Origin: Halobacterium rubrum
GTDB lineage: Archaea; Halobacteriota; Halobacteria; Halobacteriales; Halobacteriaceae
Assembly: GCF_021729015.1 (NCBI RefSeq)
Contig: NZ_JAJQQZ010000002.1
Coordinates: 620,001 to 684,000, forward strand
Direction: 5' to 3'
DNA: 64,000 bases
Of this stretch, positions 7,520 through 16,442 are shown in pieces. Made by a program: the position numbers and the translations under genes. Under the pieces are notes generated by a model. That model was not told the origin of the DNA. It worked only from the letters and a program-made list of their open reading frames with translations, and did not search any database. Each line of letters opens with the position of its first letter. Position 1 is the first letter of the stretch.

Positions 7520-9388
7520 TTACTCGTTGGGGACGACGGTGACCATGCGCTCGGCGTCGATGGCGCGCTCCAGCTCCTCCGCGATGGCCGACCCGCGGGA
7601 GACCTTGATGTCGCCGCCGCGGCCGACCGTCGCGGTGAACAGGTACTCGCCGTCGGCCTGCACCTCGACGGTCTCGCCCGCGCGGTCGCCGTCCAGCGGC
7701 ACGATGATGTGCCGGCTCGTGATCTCGGGCGTCACGATGTCGCCGGACGGGTCGCTGCCGTTCCCCTCGTCGCTCCCGGCGCTTCCGCCGGCTGTCTCGC
7801 TCGGGCGCTCGTCGAGCGTGCGCACGTCGATGTCGATGCCGAGGCGGTTCTCGATGTCCGCGATGCGGCCGCCGCCCTTCCCGATGACGTGGCTGATGTC
7901 GTCGTCGGAGACGTAAACGACGGCGTCGTTCGGTCCCCGGATGTCGACCTCCACCCGGTCCCGCGTCGCGGCCTGAATCTCCCGTTCGACCTCCTGTTTC
8001 GCGAGCTTGTCCACGCCAGACTCGCCGCCGCTGCCCTCGTCACCGTCAAGCGGGACGGTGACGACCTGGCGGTTGAAGGTGTAGATCTCGTAGGCGGGGA
8101 CGCTCGTCTCGAAGTCCCGCACCTGAATGACGGGCCGCGCGAGGTCCTCCTCCATCAGGCCCTCGGGCACCTTCACCTCGGTCGTCACGTCGTAGACGGT
8201 CTCGACGTTGCCCTCCTCGATGTAGACGACGGTGTCCACGATCTGGGGAATCATGCCGAGTTCGACGCGGCCGACGAGCCGCTGGAGCGCGTCGATGGGG
8301 CGAGTGGCGTGCACCACGCCGACCATCCCGACGCCCGCCAGCCGCATGTCGGCGAACACCTCGAAGTCGTCGGTCTTCCGCACCTCGTCGTAGATGGTGT
8401 AGTCCGGCCGCACCATCAGCAGAGAGTCGGCGGTCTTCTCCATCGACCCGCCGAGCTCGGTGTACTGCGTGACGTCCTCGTCGAGCTGGAGGTCCCGGGG
8501 CTTCTCCATCGTCTTCACGACGTTGCCGGCGTCCGAGAGGAACTCGGCGACGGCCTGCGCGAACGTCGACTTCCCGGCGCCCGGCGCGCCGGCGATGAGC
8601 ACGCCGCGGTCGCGCTCCAGCAGGCGCTCGCGGAGGTCGTCGGCCTGCGAGTAGTCGTCCATCGTCGTCTTCACGATGGGCCGCACGGCTGTGATCTCGA
8701 CGCGCTCGCTGAACGGCGGCTCCGAGATGGCGATGCGGAGGTCCCGCACCTGCGCGATGGTCATGCCGTCCTCCGAGAGCTCCACGAACGCGTCGTCGGC
8801 GCGCTTCGCCGTCGAGATGATCTCGGTCGCGTACTCGCGGACGGTCTCCTCGTCGAGGAGCTCGTCGCCGATTGCCTGGTACTCGATCTCGCCGACGTCG
8901 CCGCGCTTGGCCTTCGGCACCATCCCCGCCTTCAGGTGGAGGCTCATCGTCCCCTCGTCGAGGTAGTCCTCGATGGCCAGCGCCTCGAAGTCCGGCTCCA
9001 GCGGTTCGAGGAACTCCACGTCGATGCCCTTCCCCTTCGCCACCTCGGCCTGCACGATGTCGCTGGTGACGAACGTCGCGTCGTGGGCGGCCGCCACGTC
9101 ACGGATGATGGCGTCGATGGCGCCCGCCGACGCGCGCTTGATGTCGTCCTCGTCGGCGCGCTCGCCGACGTACTCGACGGTGATCTCTCCCTCGTCGGCG
9201 AGCTCGACGAGCCGCTGGAGCTCCTCGAGGGCGTCCCAGCCGGTCTGTCGGCCGCCGTTTGCCTGCGCCTCTACCTCGCCCACGACAGCCTCGGGCACGT
9301 AGACGGTCGCGCCCTCGTAGGTGCCGTCATCGACGCCCCGCGAGATGCGGCCGTCGACGACGACGCTCGTGTCCGGAACGACGTTCAT
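7520..9388 (-). CDS. PINc/VapC-type ATPase with KH domain
   Basis: 622 residues. An N-terminal PIN nuclease-like domain (about 1-130; acidic residues in VVPDTSVVVDG, GAIDAIIRD and VTSD) joins a TadA/VirB11-type ATPase (Walker A GAPGAGKST near 265, Walker B-like region around 310-330). Then comes a KH RNA-binding domain with VIGKGGGRI near 500, and a small C-terminal beta domain. This architecture is widespread and conserved in euryarchaea, but its cellular role is unsettled; RNA processing or ribosome quality control are guesses from the domains. The gene is single, converging on the transducer gene. Confidence 0.93.
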   Translation of the reverse strand: MNVVPDTSVVVDGRISRGVDDGTYEGATVYVPEAVVGEVEAQANGGRQTGWDALEELQRLVELADEGEITVEYVGERADEDDIKRASAGAIDAIIRDVAAAHDATFVTSDIVQAEVAKGKGIDVEFLEPLEPDFEALAIEDYLDEGTMSLHLKAGMVPKAKRGDVGEIEYQAIGDELLDEETVREYATEIISTAKRADDAFVELSEDGMTIAQVRDLRIAISEPPFSERVEITAVRPIVKTTMDDYSQADDLRERLLERDRGVLIAGAPGAGKSTFAQAVAEFLSDAGNVVKTMEKPRDLQLDEDVTQYTELGGSMEKTADSLLMVRPDYTIYDEVRKTDDFEVFADMRLAGVGMVGVVHATRPIDALQRLVGRVELGMIPQIVDTVVYIEEGNVETVYDVTTEVKVPEGLMEEDLARPVIQVRDFETSVPAYEIYTFNRQVVTVPLDGDEGSGGESGVDKLAKQEVEREIQAATRDRVEVDIRGPNDAVVYVSDDDISHVIGKGGGRIADIENRLGIDIDVRTLDERPSETAGGSAGSDEGNGSDPSGDIVTPEITSRHIIVPLDGDRAGETVEVQADGEYLFTATVGRGGDIKVSRGSAIAEELERAIDAERMVTVVPNE

Positions 9389-9517
9389 TGTTGGCTGGAC
9401 GTAGGCTCCGCCGGGTTGATAAGGCGTGTGTCCCCGGTTCGGCCCGACCAGCCGCCGGCGTGTGACTGCTTGCCGCGACCCGGCGGCTTATCGGTTCGAC
9501 GCCCGAGCCACGAGTCG

Positions 9518-9949
9518 ATGACTGAGTCGAATCACTCCGGCGTCGGGGGCGACGGCACGCTCGACGCCACGGCCGTCGGGTCGGTCGACGCCGGCAGCTG
9601 GCTGACCGACGAACAGTCCGCCGCTGGCGGCGACGACGGCGCGGCGGTCGGCGACCGGCTCGCGGCCAGCGAGGACGCCTTCCAGGCGCTCGCCAGCGAC
9701 GTCCGGCTGGCGGTGCTCGTCCACCTCCTGCGGGCCGACCGCGAGGGCCGTCGACCGTCGTTCTCCGCCCTCCAGTCGGCCGCGGGCAGCGACAGCTCGG
9801 CGGGGTTCGCGTACCACCTCCGGCAGCTCGACGGCCGCTTCGTCCGGAAGACCGACTCCGGCTACGAGCTGACGCAGGCCGGCCGGCGGGCCGCGGAGGC
9901 GGTGCTCGCCGGAACGTTCACGAACACGGACAGCCGCCGGGCGAGCTGA
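9518..9949 (+). CDS. ArsR-like winged-helix transcription regulator
   Basis: 143 residues. A low-complexity acidic N-terminus (1-45) precedes a winged-helix domain: EDAFQALASDVRLAVLVHLL (about 51-70), SFSALQSAAG and the recognition-wing segment GFAYHLRQLDGRFVRKTDSGYELTQAG. The pattern is that of haloarchaeal ArsR/DUF7347-like regulators in which AFQALASDVRLAVL starts the domain. A cttatc TATA-like element about 30 bases upstream of the ATG fits a leaderless start. It is divergent from the PINc-ATPase gene; its target is unknown. Confidence 0.85.
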   Translation: MTESNHSGVGGDGTLDATAVGSVDAGSWLTDEQSAAGGDDGAAVGDRLAASEDAFQALASDVRLAVLVHLLRADREGRRPSFSALQSAAGSDSSAGFAYHLRQLDGRFVRKTDSGYELTQAGRRAAEAVLAGTFTNTDSRRAS

Positions 9950-10160
9950 CCGCCCGGCTTGCGTCGAGCAGGGTGGGACGTGCCTCGCGCCAAAAAGTGG
10001 AAGGGAGCGAGTTCCACTGCGATGGGCTGCCACGCGACGGCTTCCAGGTGGGTGCCAGGGAGTACGTTGGTTCCCGGAAGCCATCATAGTGTACCACAGC
10101 CTACCTGAAAGCAGATTGGTATGGTGTACCAAGGCGTACTTTTCGGGGTAGCTATCGCGT
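9950..10160. other. spacer with imperfect palindrome
   Basis: No gene is seen. At 10115-10131 there is a palindrome with arms TTGGTA and TACCAA separated by five bases, related to the TGGTATACCA-type palindromes at 19.2, 25.4 and 27.8 kb. Both flanking genes end in this spacer, so it is not an obvious promoter position. Confidence 0.4.
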
Positions 10161-10871
10161 TCAGCTCGCGCCGGCGCCGGCGGCCCGCAGCCGGTCCTCG
10201 CCGACCCGCTGTGTCCCGTCGGCAGTCACCAGTGTCGCGTCGATCGCGCCGACGGTCACCTCGTCGACGGCGGCCGAGAGCCCGTCGACCGCCAGCGCCA
10301 GCGCGTCGTCGGCGCCCAGCGCCGGCCCGTAGCCGGCCTCGAACGTCTCGACGGCGTCGCTCGCTCCCCGGCCGACGGCGTCTGCGCGCCACGACCGCGT
10401 CGCGCCCGACGGGTCGATTTCGACCAGCCCGGGGTCGTCGTCGTGGCCGGCGACGAGCAGCGCGGTCCCGTAGGGTCGTGCACCCCCAGTCTGGGTGTAC
10501 TCCTGGAGGTGGTCGGCGACGACCGTCGCGAGCTCGTCGACCGGGGCGCGTTCGCCGTACCGGACGCGCTCCCGCTGGGCGCGGCGCCGCGCGAGGTCCA
10601 CGAGCTGGCGGGTGTCGGCCGCGTGCCCGGCGCCCGCGACGGCGACGTGGTCGTCGACGGCCGAGACCTTCTCGGTGTCGCCGTCGGCCGCGAGCGGCGA
10701 CCGCTCCGGTGCGTGCGCCGCCAGTACGACGCTGTCCTCGCCGCGCACGCCGACGACCGGCGCGCCCTGCCCGACGGCTTCGCGAGCGTACTCCACCTGG
10801 TAGAGCCGGCCGTCCGGCGAGAAGATGGTCGTCCCGCGGTCGTAGGCCTGCTGGTCCGAGGAACCCTGCAT
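10161..10871 (-). CDS. proteasome alpha subunit, divergent paralogue
   Basis: 236 residues. The N-terminus has the alpha-ring signature YDRGTTIFSPDGRLYQVEYA, so this is an alpha and not a catalytic subunit. A lysine equivalent to the activator-docking Lys66 of Thermoplasma alpha appears to be kept (TEKVSAVDD), as does GARPYG. It diverges from typical haloarchaeal PsmA in the middle (basic residues replaced) and has a short C-terminus. It starts 2 bases after a beta subunit gene, so the pair is an operon that could build an alternative 20S core. The principal psmA/psmB of the cell would then be elsewhere (inference). Confidence 0.92.
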   Translation of the reverse strand: MQGSSDQQAYDRGTTIFSPDGRLYQVEYAREAVGQGAPVVGVRGEDSVVLAAHAPERSPLAADGDTEKVSAVDDHVAVAGAGHAADTRQLVDLARRRAQRERVRYGERAPVDELATVVADHLQEYTQTGGARPYGTALLVAGHDDDPGLVEIDPSGATRSWRADAVGRGASDAVETFEAGYGPALGADDALALAVDGLSAAVDEVTVGAIDATLVTADGTQRVGEDRLRAAGAGAS

Positions 10872-10873
10872 CG

Positions 10874-11593
10874 TCAGGCCACCTCCCCGGCGGCGTCGTA
10901 CTCGGCGGTGTCGACGCCCTCTCGCGTGACGGTGGCGACGGTGACGCCGTTCCCGCTGGCGGTGTCGCGCTCGCTTGCGCTCTCGACGGCCCGGGCGGCG
11001 ATCCGGCGCGCGTCGACCGGCGACAGCCCTGGCTCGTAGTCCTGTTCGAGGACGCCGTACGCGAGCTGCATCCCGCTGCCGCCGGCGGCGTAGTCGTCGA
11101 CTAACACGCCACCACCGCCATCGAGCGTGAACACGGCCGGCCCCTGCTCGTCGTCCACGCCGCCGAGCAGCGGGGAGACGGCCAGCGGCGACGACCGCAG
11201 GATGCTGCCGGCGAGCGTGGACAGTGCGGTGAGACTCGGCGGATCGCCCCGTCTGTCCGCGTACAGCCGGCTCTCCGAGCGCAGCACGCGCACGAACTGC
11301 TGGAGGTGGCCGACGGTCCCCGAGAGTGCGGCGGCGGCCGTCGGGTGAATCTGTTCGACCTTGCGGGTGTCCTTGTTCGTGACGAACCGGCCGCCGCCGA
11401 CGCTGGCGCGCTGGTCGGCGGCGAGCACGGCGGCGTCCTCGGTGGTGACGCCGACCACGGTCGTCCCGGTCTCCGCGGCGTTCCCGGCGTCCCCGGTGTC
11501 GTCGACGAGGTCGGGGTCGCGCTCGTGGAGCGGCCGGCGGCCGTGGCGGTCGGAGCCTGCTGTGCTCGCATCCGTCTGCTGTGTCGGGGTCAC
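10874..11593 (-). CDS. proteasome beta subunit, paralogue
   Basis: Threonine protease of the 20S core. A propeptide of about 38 residues ends at Gly before the catalytic Thr in ETG-TTVVGV. The active-site partners are visible: Asp in AADQRAS, Lys in NKDTRKVEQIHP, and ERDTASGNG plus GSGMQ near the end. An ATG at 11626 gives a longer form, but the strong AT-rich promoter at 11631-11643 sits only 5-17 bases from it. I therefore prefer the GTG at 11593. The gene precedes the alpha paralogue by 2 bases. Confidence 0.88.
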   Translation of the reverse strand: MTPTQQTDASTAGSDRHGRRPLHERDPDLVDDTGDAGNAAETGTTVVGVTTEDAAVLAADQRASVGGGRFVTNKDTRKVEQIHPTAAAALSGTVGHLQQFVRVLRSESRLYADRRGDPPSLTALSTLAGSILRSSPLAVSPLLGGVDDEQGPAVFTLDGGGGVLVDDYAAGGSGMQLAYGVLEQDYEPGLSPVDARRIAARAVESASERDTASGNGVTVATVTREGVDTAEYDAAGEVA

Positions 11594-11630
11594 GACTGGA
11601 GCGAGGGCACCCGGACGGAAAAGCATAATC

Positions 11631-11643
11631 TAAATTATATTTT
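11631..11643 (-). promoter_or_regulatory. TATA/BRE region of the proteasome pair
   Basis: Read on the minus strand this is taaaatataattt, the most AT-rich spot for several kilobases. Transcription would start about 25 bases on, near 11610, which is downstream of the ATG at 11626 and upstream of the GTG at 11593. Confidence 0.6.
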
Positions 11644-11703
11644 AGTCGGCGCTCGGACACGCCCCCGCCAACGGCTAAGGTCCGGCGGCCCGACACCACG
11701 CCC

Positions 11704-12777
11704 GTGTCCGAACTAGGCGACCTCACCGAACGCCTCGTCTCGATTCCGAGCCACGACGACGAGACCGCCGCCGGCGACGCCATCGAGGACTGGCTGCGCG
11801 ACCACACCGACGCCGCCGTCCGGCGGGACGACGCCGGGAACGTCCGGGCGTGGCGCGCCCGCGACGAGTCCGGCGAGTCGCTGGCGTTCGTCGGCCACCA
11901 CGACGTCGTCCCCCCGGACGAATCGCAGGTCGAGGAAGCCGGCCAGTTCGTCGTCGAACGGCGCGACGGCCGGCTCTACGGCCGCGGCGCCGCCGACATG
12001 AAGGGCGCCGTCGCGGCGATGCTGCTCGCGTTCCGGGACGCCGACCCCGGTCGCCCGCTCGGCTTCGCGTCGTTCGTCGGCGAGGAGACCGGCGGCCGGG
12101 GCGCCCGCCACGCCATCGAGGACGGCTTCGACCCCGACTGGGCGGTCGTCGGCGAGGGGTCGACGGGGTACTCCGCCGACGGCGTCCTCGACGTCGCCGT
12201 GGCGCACAAGGGCCGGCGCGCGAGTACGCTCACCGCCAGCGGCGCGAGCGCGCACGCCAGCGAACCCGACGCCGGCGAGAACGCCGTCTACCGCGCGGCC
12301 GACGCCGTGGACGTCGTCCGCGACCTCGACGCGCCGACCGCCGAGGTACGGGGCGAACGGCTCGCCGGGAGCGTCGCCGTCACCGAAATCGACGGCGGGA
12401 CGGCGTGGAACGTGATTCCCGACGAGTGCACAATCACGGTCGACGAGCGCACCGTGCCCGGCGAGCGCGCCGACCTCGCCCGGGCCGCGGACGTGTCGCG
12501 CGTCTCGTGGACCGTCGACCAGGACCTCCCGCCGATGGCGTGCAGCAGCGACGCGCTCGCCGACCGCGCGCTGTCGGGCGTCCGGACGGTCCAGGACGGC
12601 GACGGCGAGCACGTCGTGAAACCGCACGCGACCGACGCCGGCTGGCTCGCGGACGCCGGCGTCGCCTGCGTCGTCTGCGGGCCCGCCGAACCCGGCGAAG
12701 CCCACACGGAGACGGAGAGCGTGTCCCTGTCGGTGCTGGCGCGCTGCCGGGACGTCTATCGCCGGCTCGCGGCGTGA
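11704..12777 (+). CDS. M20 family metallohydrolase (ArgE/DapE-like)
   Basis: 357 residues of the M20 di-zinc amidohydrolase family. Metal and catalytic positions are visible: His in GHHDVVP, bridging Asp in GRGAADMKG, Glu-Glu in GEETGG, and His near the end in EAHTETE. The small lid domain spans about 170-275. Members deacylate N-acyl amino acids such as acetylornithine or succinyl-diaminopimelate, or act as peptidases; the substrate cannot be told from sequence. It starts with GTG and runs divergently from the proteasome pair. Confidence 0.9.
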   Translation: MSELGDLTERLVSIPSHDDETAAGDAIEDWLRDHTDAAVRRDDAGNVRAWRARDESGESLAFVGHHDVVPPDESQVEEAGQFVVERRDGRLYGRGAADMKGAVAAMLLAFRDADPGRPLGFASFVGEETGGRGARHAIEDGFDPDWAVVGEGSTGYSADGVLDVAVAHKGRRASTLTASGASAHASEPDAGENAVYRAADAVDVVRDLDAPTAEVRGERLAGSVAVTEIDGGTAWNVIPDECTITVDERTVPGERADLARAADVSRVSWTVDQDLPPMACSSDALADRALSGVRTVQDGDGEHVVKPHATDAGWLADAGVACVVCGPAEPGEAHTETESVSLSVLARCRDVYRRLAA

Positions 12778-12827
12778 CCCGCGCCGAGACAACAACTCTC
12801 ATAGTGCCCCGGCATCGAGTGACGCCC

Positions 12828-14333
12828 ATGGCAGAGGCCAAACAGGCCCCCGACGCGTACGAGGCCCTCCTCGAGCACTACGAGACCATCTCCGGCCTCG
12901 GCGACGCTGCCGGCGTGCTCAACTGGGACCAGGAAGTGATGATGCCCGAAGGCGGCACGCCCGCCCGCTCGAAGCAGAAGTCGGCGGTGTCGACCGTCCG
13001 CCACGACCTCCTCACGGACGAGAAAGTCGCGGACTGGCTGGACGAACTCGACGACGCCGACCTCACGGACGAACAGGAGTCGGTCGTCCGCGAGATTCGA
13101 CGCGAGCACGAGCGCGCCGCTCGCGTGCCCAGCGACCTCGTCGCCGAGATCTCGGAGAAGACCTCCGAGGCCCACCCGAAGTGGAAGCAGGCCCGCGAGG
13201 AGAACGACTTCTCAATCTTCGCGCCGGTCCTCGAGGACCTCATCGAGCTGAAGAAGGAGTACGCCGAGCACATCGACCCCGACGCCGACGCCTACGAGGT
13301 CCTGTTCGCGGACTACGAGCCCTACCTCGACCTCGACGTCGCCGAGCGCGTGCTCGAACGCCTCCGCGACGAACTCGTCCCGCTGGTCGAGGACATCCGC
13401 GACAGCGACGTCGAGCTCGCGGACCCCTTCGACGACGAGTTCGACGTCGACACCCAGGAGGACCTCGCCCGCGACGTCCTCGACACCCTCGGCTACGACT
13501 GGGAACACGGCCGCGTCGACACGGCCCCGCACCCGTTCTCGTCGGGCACCCAGTTCGACGCCCGCGTCACCACCCGCTTCGACCCCGAGAAGCCCGTGGA
13601 CGCGTTCATGTCCACCATCCACGAGTTCGGGCACGCCCGCTACACCCTCGGCCTGCCCCGGGAAGAGTACGGCAACCCCCTCGGCGAGTCACGCGACCTG
13701 ACGGTCCACGAGTCCCAGAGCCGGCTCTGGGAGAACCACGTCGGCCGCTCCCGCGCCTTCTGGGAGACGTTCCTCCCCGAGGTCAAAGAGCGCTTCCCGC
13801 AGGTCGAGGACGTCACCCCCGAGGAGGCCTTCGAGGCCGCCAACGAGATCTTCGAGGACAACCTCATCCGGGTCGAAGCGGACGAACTCACGTACCACAT
13901 GCACATCGTGGTGCGCTTCGAGATCGAGCGCGAGCTCATCGAGGGCGACCTCGACGTCGAGGACGTCCCCGAGGCCTGGAACGACAAGTACGAGGAGTAC
14001 CTCGGCATCCGCCCCGAGACCGACGCCGAGGGCTGTCTGCAGGACATCCACTGGAGCCACGGCTCCTTCGGCTACTTCCCGACGTACTCGCTGGGCAGCG
14101 TGCTCGCCGCCCAGATCCACGACGCGCTCGAGGACGACGTCGGCCCCGTCGACGAGAAGGTCCGCGAGGGCGACTTCGACGTCGTCGCCGACTGGCTCGA
14201 GTCGAACGTCCACCAGCACGGCGCCCGCTACACCACGCCCGAACTGGTGCGTGAAGCCACGGGCGAGGAGTTCACCGCCGACTACTTCCTCGACTACGCC
14301 CACGAGAAGTACGGCGAGCTGTACGACCTGTAG
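12828..14333 (+). CDS. M32 carboxypeptidase (Taq family), copy 1
   Basis: 501 residues, the normal length for thermostable carboxypeptidase 1. The zinc motif HEFGH is at 265-269, and the downstream Glu ligand lies in VHESQSRLWENHVGR. Other family hallmarks are LNWDQEVMMPEGG near the start, TAPHPF, and DIHWSHGSFGYFPTYSLG in the C-terminal half. The enzyme removes C-terminal residues from peptides in the cytoplasm. A close paralogue follows about 3.3 kb further on, with HEFGH at exactly the same residue number. Confidence 0.96.
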   Translation: MAEAKQAPDAYEALLEHYETISGLGDAAGVLNWDQEVMMPEGGTPARSKQKSAVSTVRHDLLTDEKVADWLDELDDADLTDEQESVVREIRREHERAARVPSDLVAEISEKTSEAHPKWKQAREENDFSIFAPVLEDLIELKKEYAEHIDPDADAYEVLFADYEPYLDLDVAERVLERLRDELVPLVEDIRDSDVELADPFDDEFDVDTQEDLARDVLDTLGYDWEHGRVDTAPHPFSSGTQFDARVTTRFDPEKPVDAFMSTIHEFGHARYTLGLPREEYGNPLGESRDLTVHESQSRLWENHVGRSRAFWETFLPEVKERFPQVEDVTPEEAFEAANEIFEDNLIRVEADELTYHMHIVVRFEIERELIEGDLDVEDVPEAWNDKYEEYLGIRPETDAEGCLQDIHWSHGSFGYFPTYSLGSVLAAQIHDALEDDVGPVDEKVREGDFDVVADWLESNVHQHGARYTTPELVREATGEEFTADYFLDYAHEKYGELYDL

Positions 14334-14357
14334 GGCCGCGAGCCCGCCGCCAGCCGT

Positions 14358-15428
14358 CTACCGCTGTGACCTCCGCAGGATGATGGGGCCGATGGCGAGC
14401 GTGCGCTTGGCGACGGTGGCGATGCGCAGGATGTACGCCACCACCAGCAGGAACGGCAGGAGGGAGACCGTGAACGCCGCACTGACCACCCAGAGGACGT
14501 TCTCCACGCCCAGTGTCGTTCCGGGAATCGGGCCGGTCCCGAAGAACGCGAGCATCCCGCCAGCGACCACGAGCGCCGGCAGCGCCGCGTAGAGGATGAG
14601 CTGCGAGAGGTCGATGAGCGCCCACTGGAAGTACAGCGTCTTGATGTGTTCGCGAGCCGGCCCGAACATGGTGAGCGTCGAACGGAGCTCGGAGAGCACC
14701 GCGTCGGTCTCGTCGTCGATGCTGTCGGCGTGCTCGTGGGCCAGCCGCTCCACCTGGAAGATCTTCCAGCCGTAGTTGAAGTTCAACGCCGCGAACACCA
14801 CGTCGAACGTGCCGAACGTCGCGCCCGTTAGCTGGTCGCCGACCTCGTCGGCGTTCCCGGTGACGCTGTCCGTGAACTCGGCGACCTCCTCGCGGAGTTC
14901 GTCGTCGTCGTTGTCCGAGACGGCGTCCCTGAGTGCCTTCGCGCGGTCCTCGGTCTCGGTCACGAGTTTCCGCAGGAACGCCGACGGGTCGACGGGCGCC
15001 GGTTCGTCGTAGTGGTCGCCGACAAACGCCCGAAAGTCCATCGTGTTGGACATGCGCTCGTGCTGGTCGCCGAGTGGACCGTTCTCCTGCGAGATGACGA
15101 GCTGGCTGATGGTGACCACGAGCGTGGTACCAGTGACGATGGCGCCCAGTAGCGTCGCGAACATGCTCGTTTTCGTGTCTCCGGATTCGAGGGTCCCGGC
15201 GAAGTCCGGGACGATGAACGCGCCGAGCGCGACGAACGACCCGAAGACGGCGAGTGCGAGCACTCCGGTGACAACCAGACGGTTCGCGCGCAACACCACC
15301 CAGAGCTTGAGCCGGCTCTCGTCGGCTCGCTCTCGCATGGTGTTCGCGGTGCTGATGTCGGGGCCGTCGCCGGTCTCGATGTCGCTGTCGACGTCGGAGT
15401 CCACGTCCGCACCCGGTTCGGCGCTCAT
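14358..15428 (-). CDS. haloarchaeal multi-pass membrane protein of unknown function
   Basis: 356 residues. An acidic N-terminus (1-35) is followed by two transmembrane segments (about 50-75 and 85-110), a long hydrophilic, mostly helical domain (about 115-245), and two more membrane segments (about 270-295 and 310-335), then a basic C-terminus. I recognise no catalytic motif. The two-in, soluble, two-out topology resembles the general plan of bestrophin-like or DUF2254-type proteins, but that is only a resemblance. The start overlaps the stop of the DUF4177 gene by 4 bases, so the two are translationally coupled. Confidence 0.8.
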   Translation of the reverse strand: MSAEPGADVDSDVDSDIETGDGPDISTANTMRERADESRLKLWVVLRANRLVVTGVLALAVFGSFVALGAFIVPDFAGTLESGDTKTSMFATLLGAIVTGTTLVVTISQLVISQENGPLGDQHERMSNTMDFRAFVGDHYDEPAPVDPSAFLRKLVTETEDRAKALRDAVSDNDDDELREEVAEFTDSVTGNADEVGDQLTGATFGTFDVVFAALNFNYGWKIFQVERLAHEHADSIDDETDAVLSELRSTLTMFGPAREHIKTLYFQWALIDLSQLILYAALPALVVAGGMLAFFGTGPIPGTTLGVENVLWVVSAAFTVSLLPFLLVVAYILRIATVAKRTLAIGPIILRRSQR

Positions 15429-15736
15429 CTCGATTCCCCCGCAGTGGTCGTGTCGCTCGTCCCGTCGCGCTCGCCGCTCCCGTCGGCCCGTTCCCCGCTG
15501 TCGGTCCCCGTGTCGTCGCTCGGGGTGTCGTCACTCGTGTCGTTCCCGCGGTCGGCGGGCCGCTTCAGAACGAGGAACTTCGTGCCGCCCCCGGCGTACT
15601 CAACGGTGTCCACGAGCTCCCAGCCGTCCGCGCCGAGTTCGTTCAACCTGCCTTTCGGGTCGGACGCCTCCTTCTTGGCCACCCCTCTCGGCGGCTTCAG
15701 GGTCTCGTACTCCCACGCGGTCCGGTCCGGTGCCAT
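15425..15736 (-). CDS. DUF4177-like small protein
   Basis: 103 residues. The folded part (about 5-60) has WEYETLKPP and LNELGADGWELVDTVEYAGGG ending in FLVLKRP, the pattern of DUF4177 proteins; the rest is a disordered Asp/Gly/Ser tail. Function is unknown. Its stop codon overlaps the start of the downstream membrane protein gene (tcat shared). I chose the ATG at 15736 because the domain begins right after it and the longer frame adds unrelated sequence. Confidence 0.8.
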   Translation of the reverse strand: MAPDRTAWEYETLKPPRGVAKKEASDPKGRLNELGADGWELVDTVEYAGGGTKFLVLKRPADRGNDTSDDTPSDDTGTDSGERADGSGERDGTSDTTTAGESR

Positions 15737-15780
15737 ACCGTGACCACGGCTGCAGCGCGTGAAAACCCGTTGCCTCACCG

Positions 15781-15788
15781 AAAACTTA
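15781..15788 (+). promoter_or_regulatory. TATA box of GNAT gene
   Basis: The aaaactta element lies 28-35 bases before the ATG at 15816. It rules against the in-frame upstream ATG at 15759, which lies before the box. Confidence 0.5.
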
Positions 15789-15815
15789 TGCCCGAGCCCA
15801 CGACCAGACTCCTCC

Positions 15816-16373
15816 ATGCCCGGTCCCGTCTTCCTCCCCGGCGACAGCCTCACTCTCCGACCGCCCGAACGCGAGGACCTCGACGCCATCCAGCGCTGGA
15901 TGAACGACCCACAACTCTGGCGACCCGCACTCGACGCGTTCCCGATGAACGGCGACCTCGCCGAGGAGTTCTTCGAGACGACGCTCACCACCGAGGACGA
16001 CGTGAAACTCGTTGTCTGTGTCGACGACGCCGACGAACCAATCGGGCTGGTGTCGCTGACGGCCAGCCAGTACGGGCCGACGGCGACCGACCGCGCGCGC
16101 AGCATGGAGCTCGCGTACCACCTCGACCCCGACTTTCACGGCGAGGGCTACGGCTCCGAGGCCGCCGAACTGGTCGTCGAGTACGGCTTCGCGGACCTGA
16201 ACCTCAACCGCATCGAGGCGGAGGCCGGCGCCTTCAACGACGCCTCGCAGGGCTTGCTGGAATCGCTCGGCTTCCAGCGGGAGGGCGCGCGCCGCGACGC
16301 CGCCTACTACCGGGGCGACTACTACGACATGGTCACGTACGGGCTGCTGCGCGAGGAGTGGGACGGCCGATAG
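15816..16373 (+). CDS. GNAT N-acetyltransferase (RimJ/RimL-like)
   Basis: 185 residues of the acetyl-CoA-dependent GNAT fold. It opens with LTLRPPEREDLDAIQRWMNDP, typical of the RimJ/RimL subgroup that acetylates protein N-termini or small amines. The CoA-binding turn is in HGEGYGSEA (motif A), and motif B is near LNLNRIEAEAGAFNDASQGLLESLGF. The substrate is unknown. The gene is divergent from the DUF4177/membrane operon. Confidence 0.92.
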   Translation: MPGPVFLPGDSLTLRPPEREDLDAIQRWMNDPQLWRPALDAFPMNGDLAEEFFETTLTTEDDVKLVVCVDDADEPIGLVSLTASQYGPTATDRARSMELAYHLDPDFHGEGYGSEAAELVVEYGFADLNLNRIEAEAGAFNDASQGLLESLGFQREGARRDAAYYRGDYYDMVTYGLLREEWDGR

Positions 16374-16442
16374 GCCGGCGAGTTCCGGCGACCAGCCGGG
16401 GGTGCCGGGTCGCTTATGCGGCTGCCCGCCGACGCCACGAGT

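Noticed and set aside
10872-11807. extended minus-strand frame before the alpha proteasome subunit
   Set aside because: It is Arg-rich nonsense out of frame with the real beta subunit gene, which overlaps it completely.
15737-16105. N-terminal extension of the DUF4177 gene
   Set aside because: It overlaps the acetyltransferase start and promoter on the other strand and has no similarity to the family.
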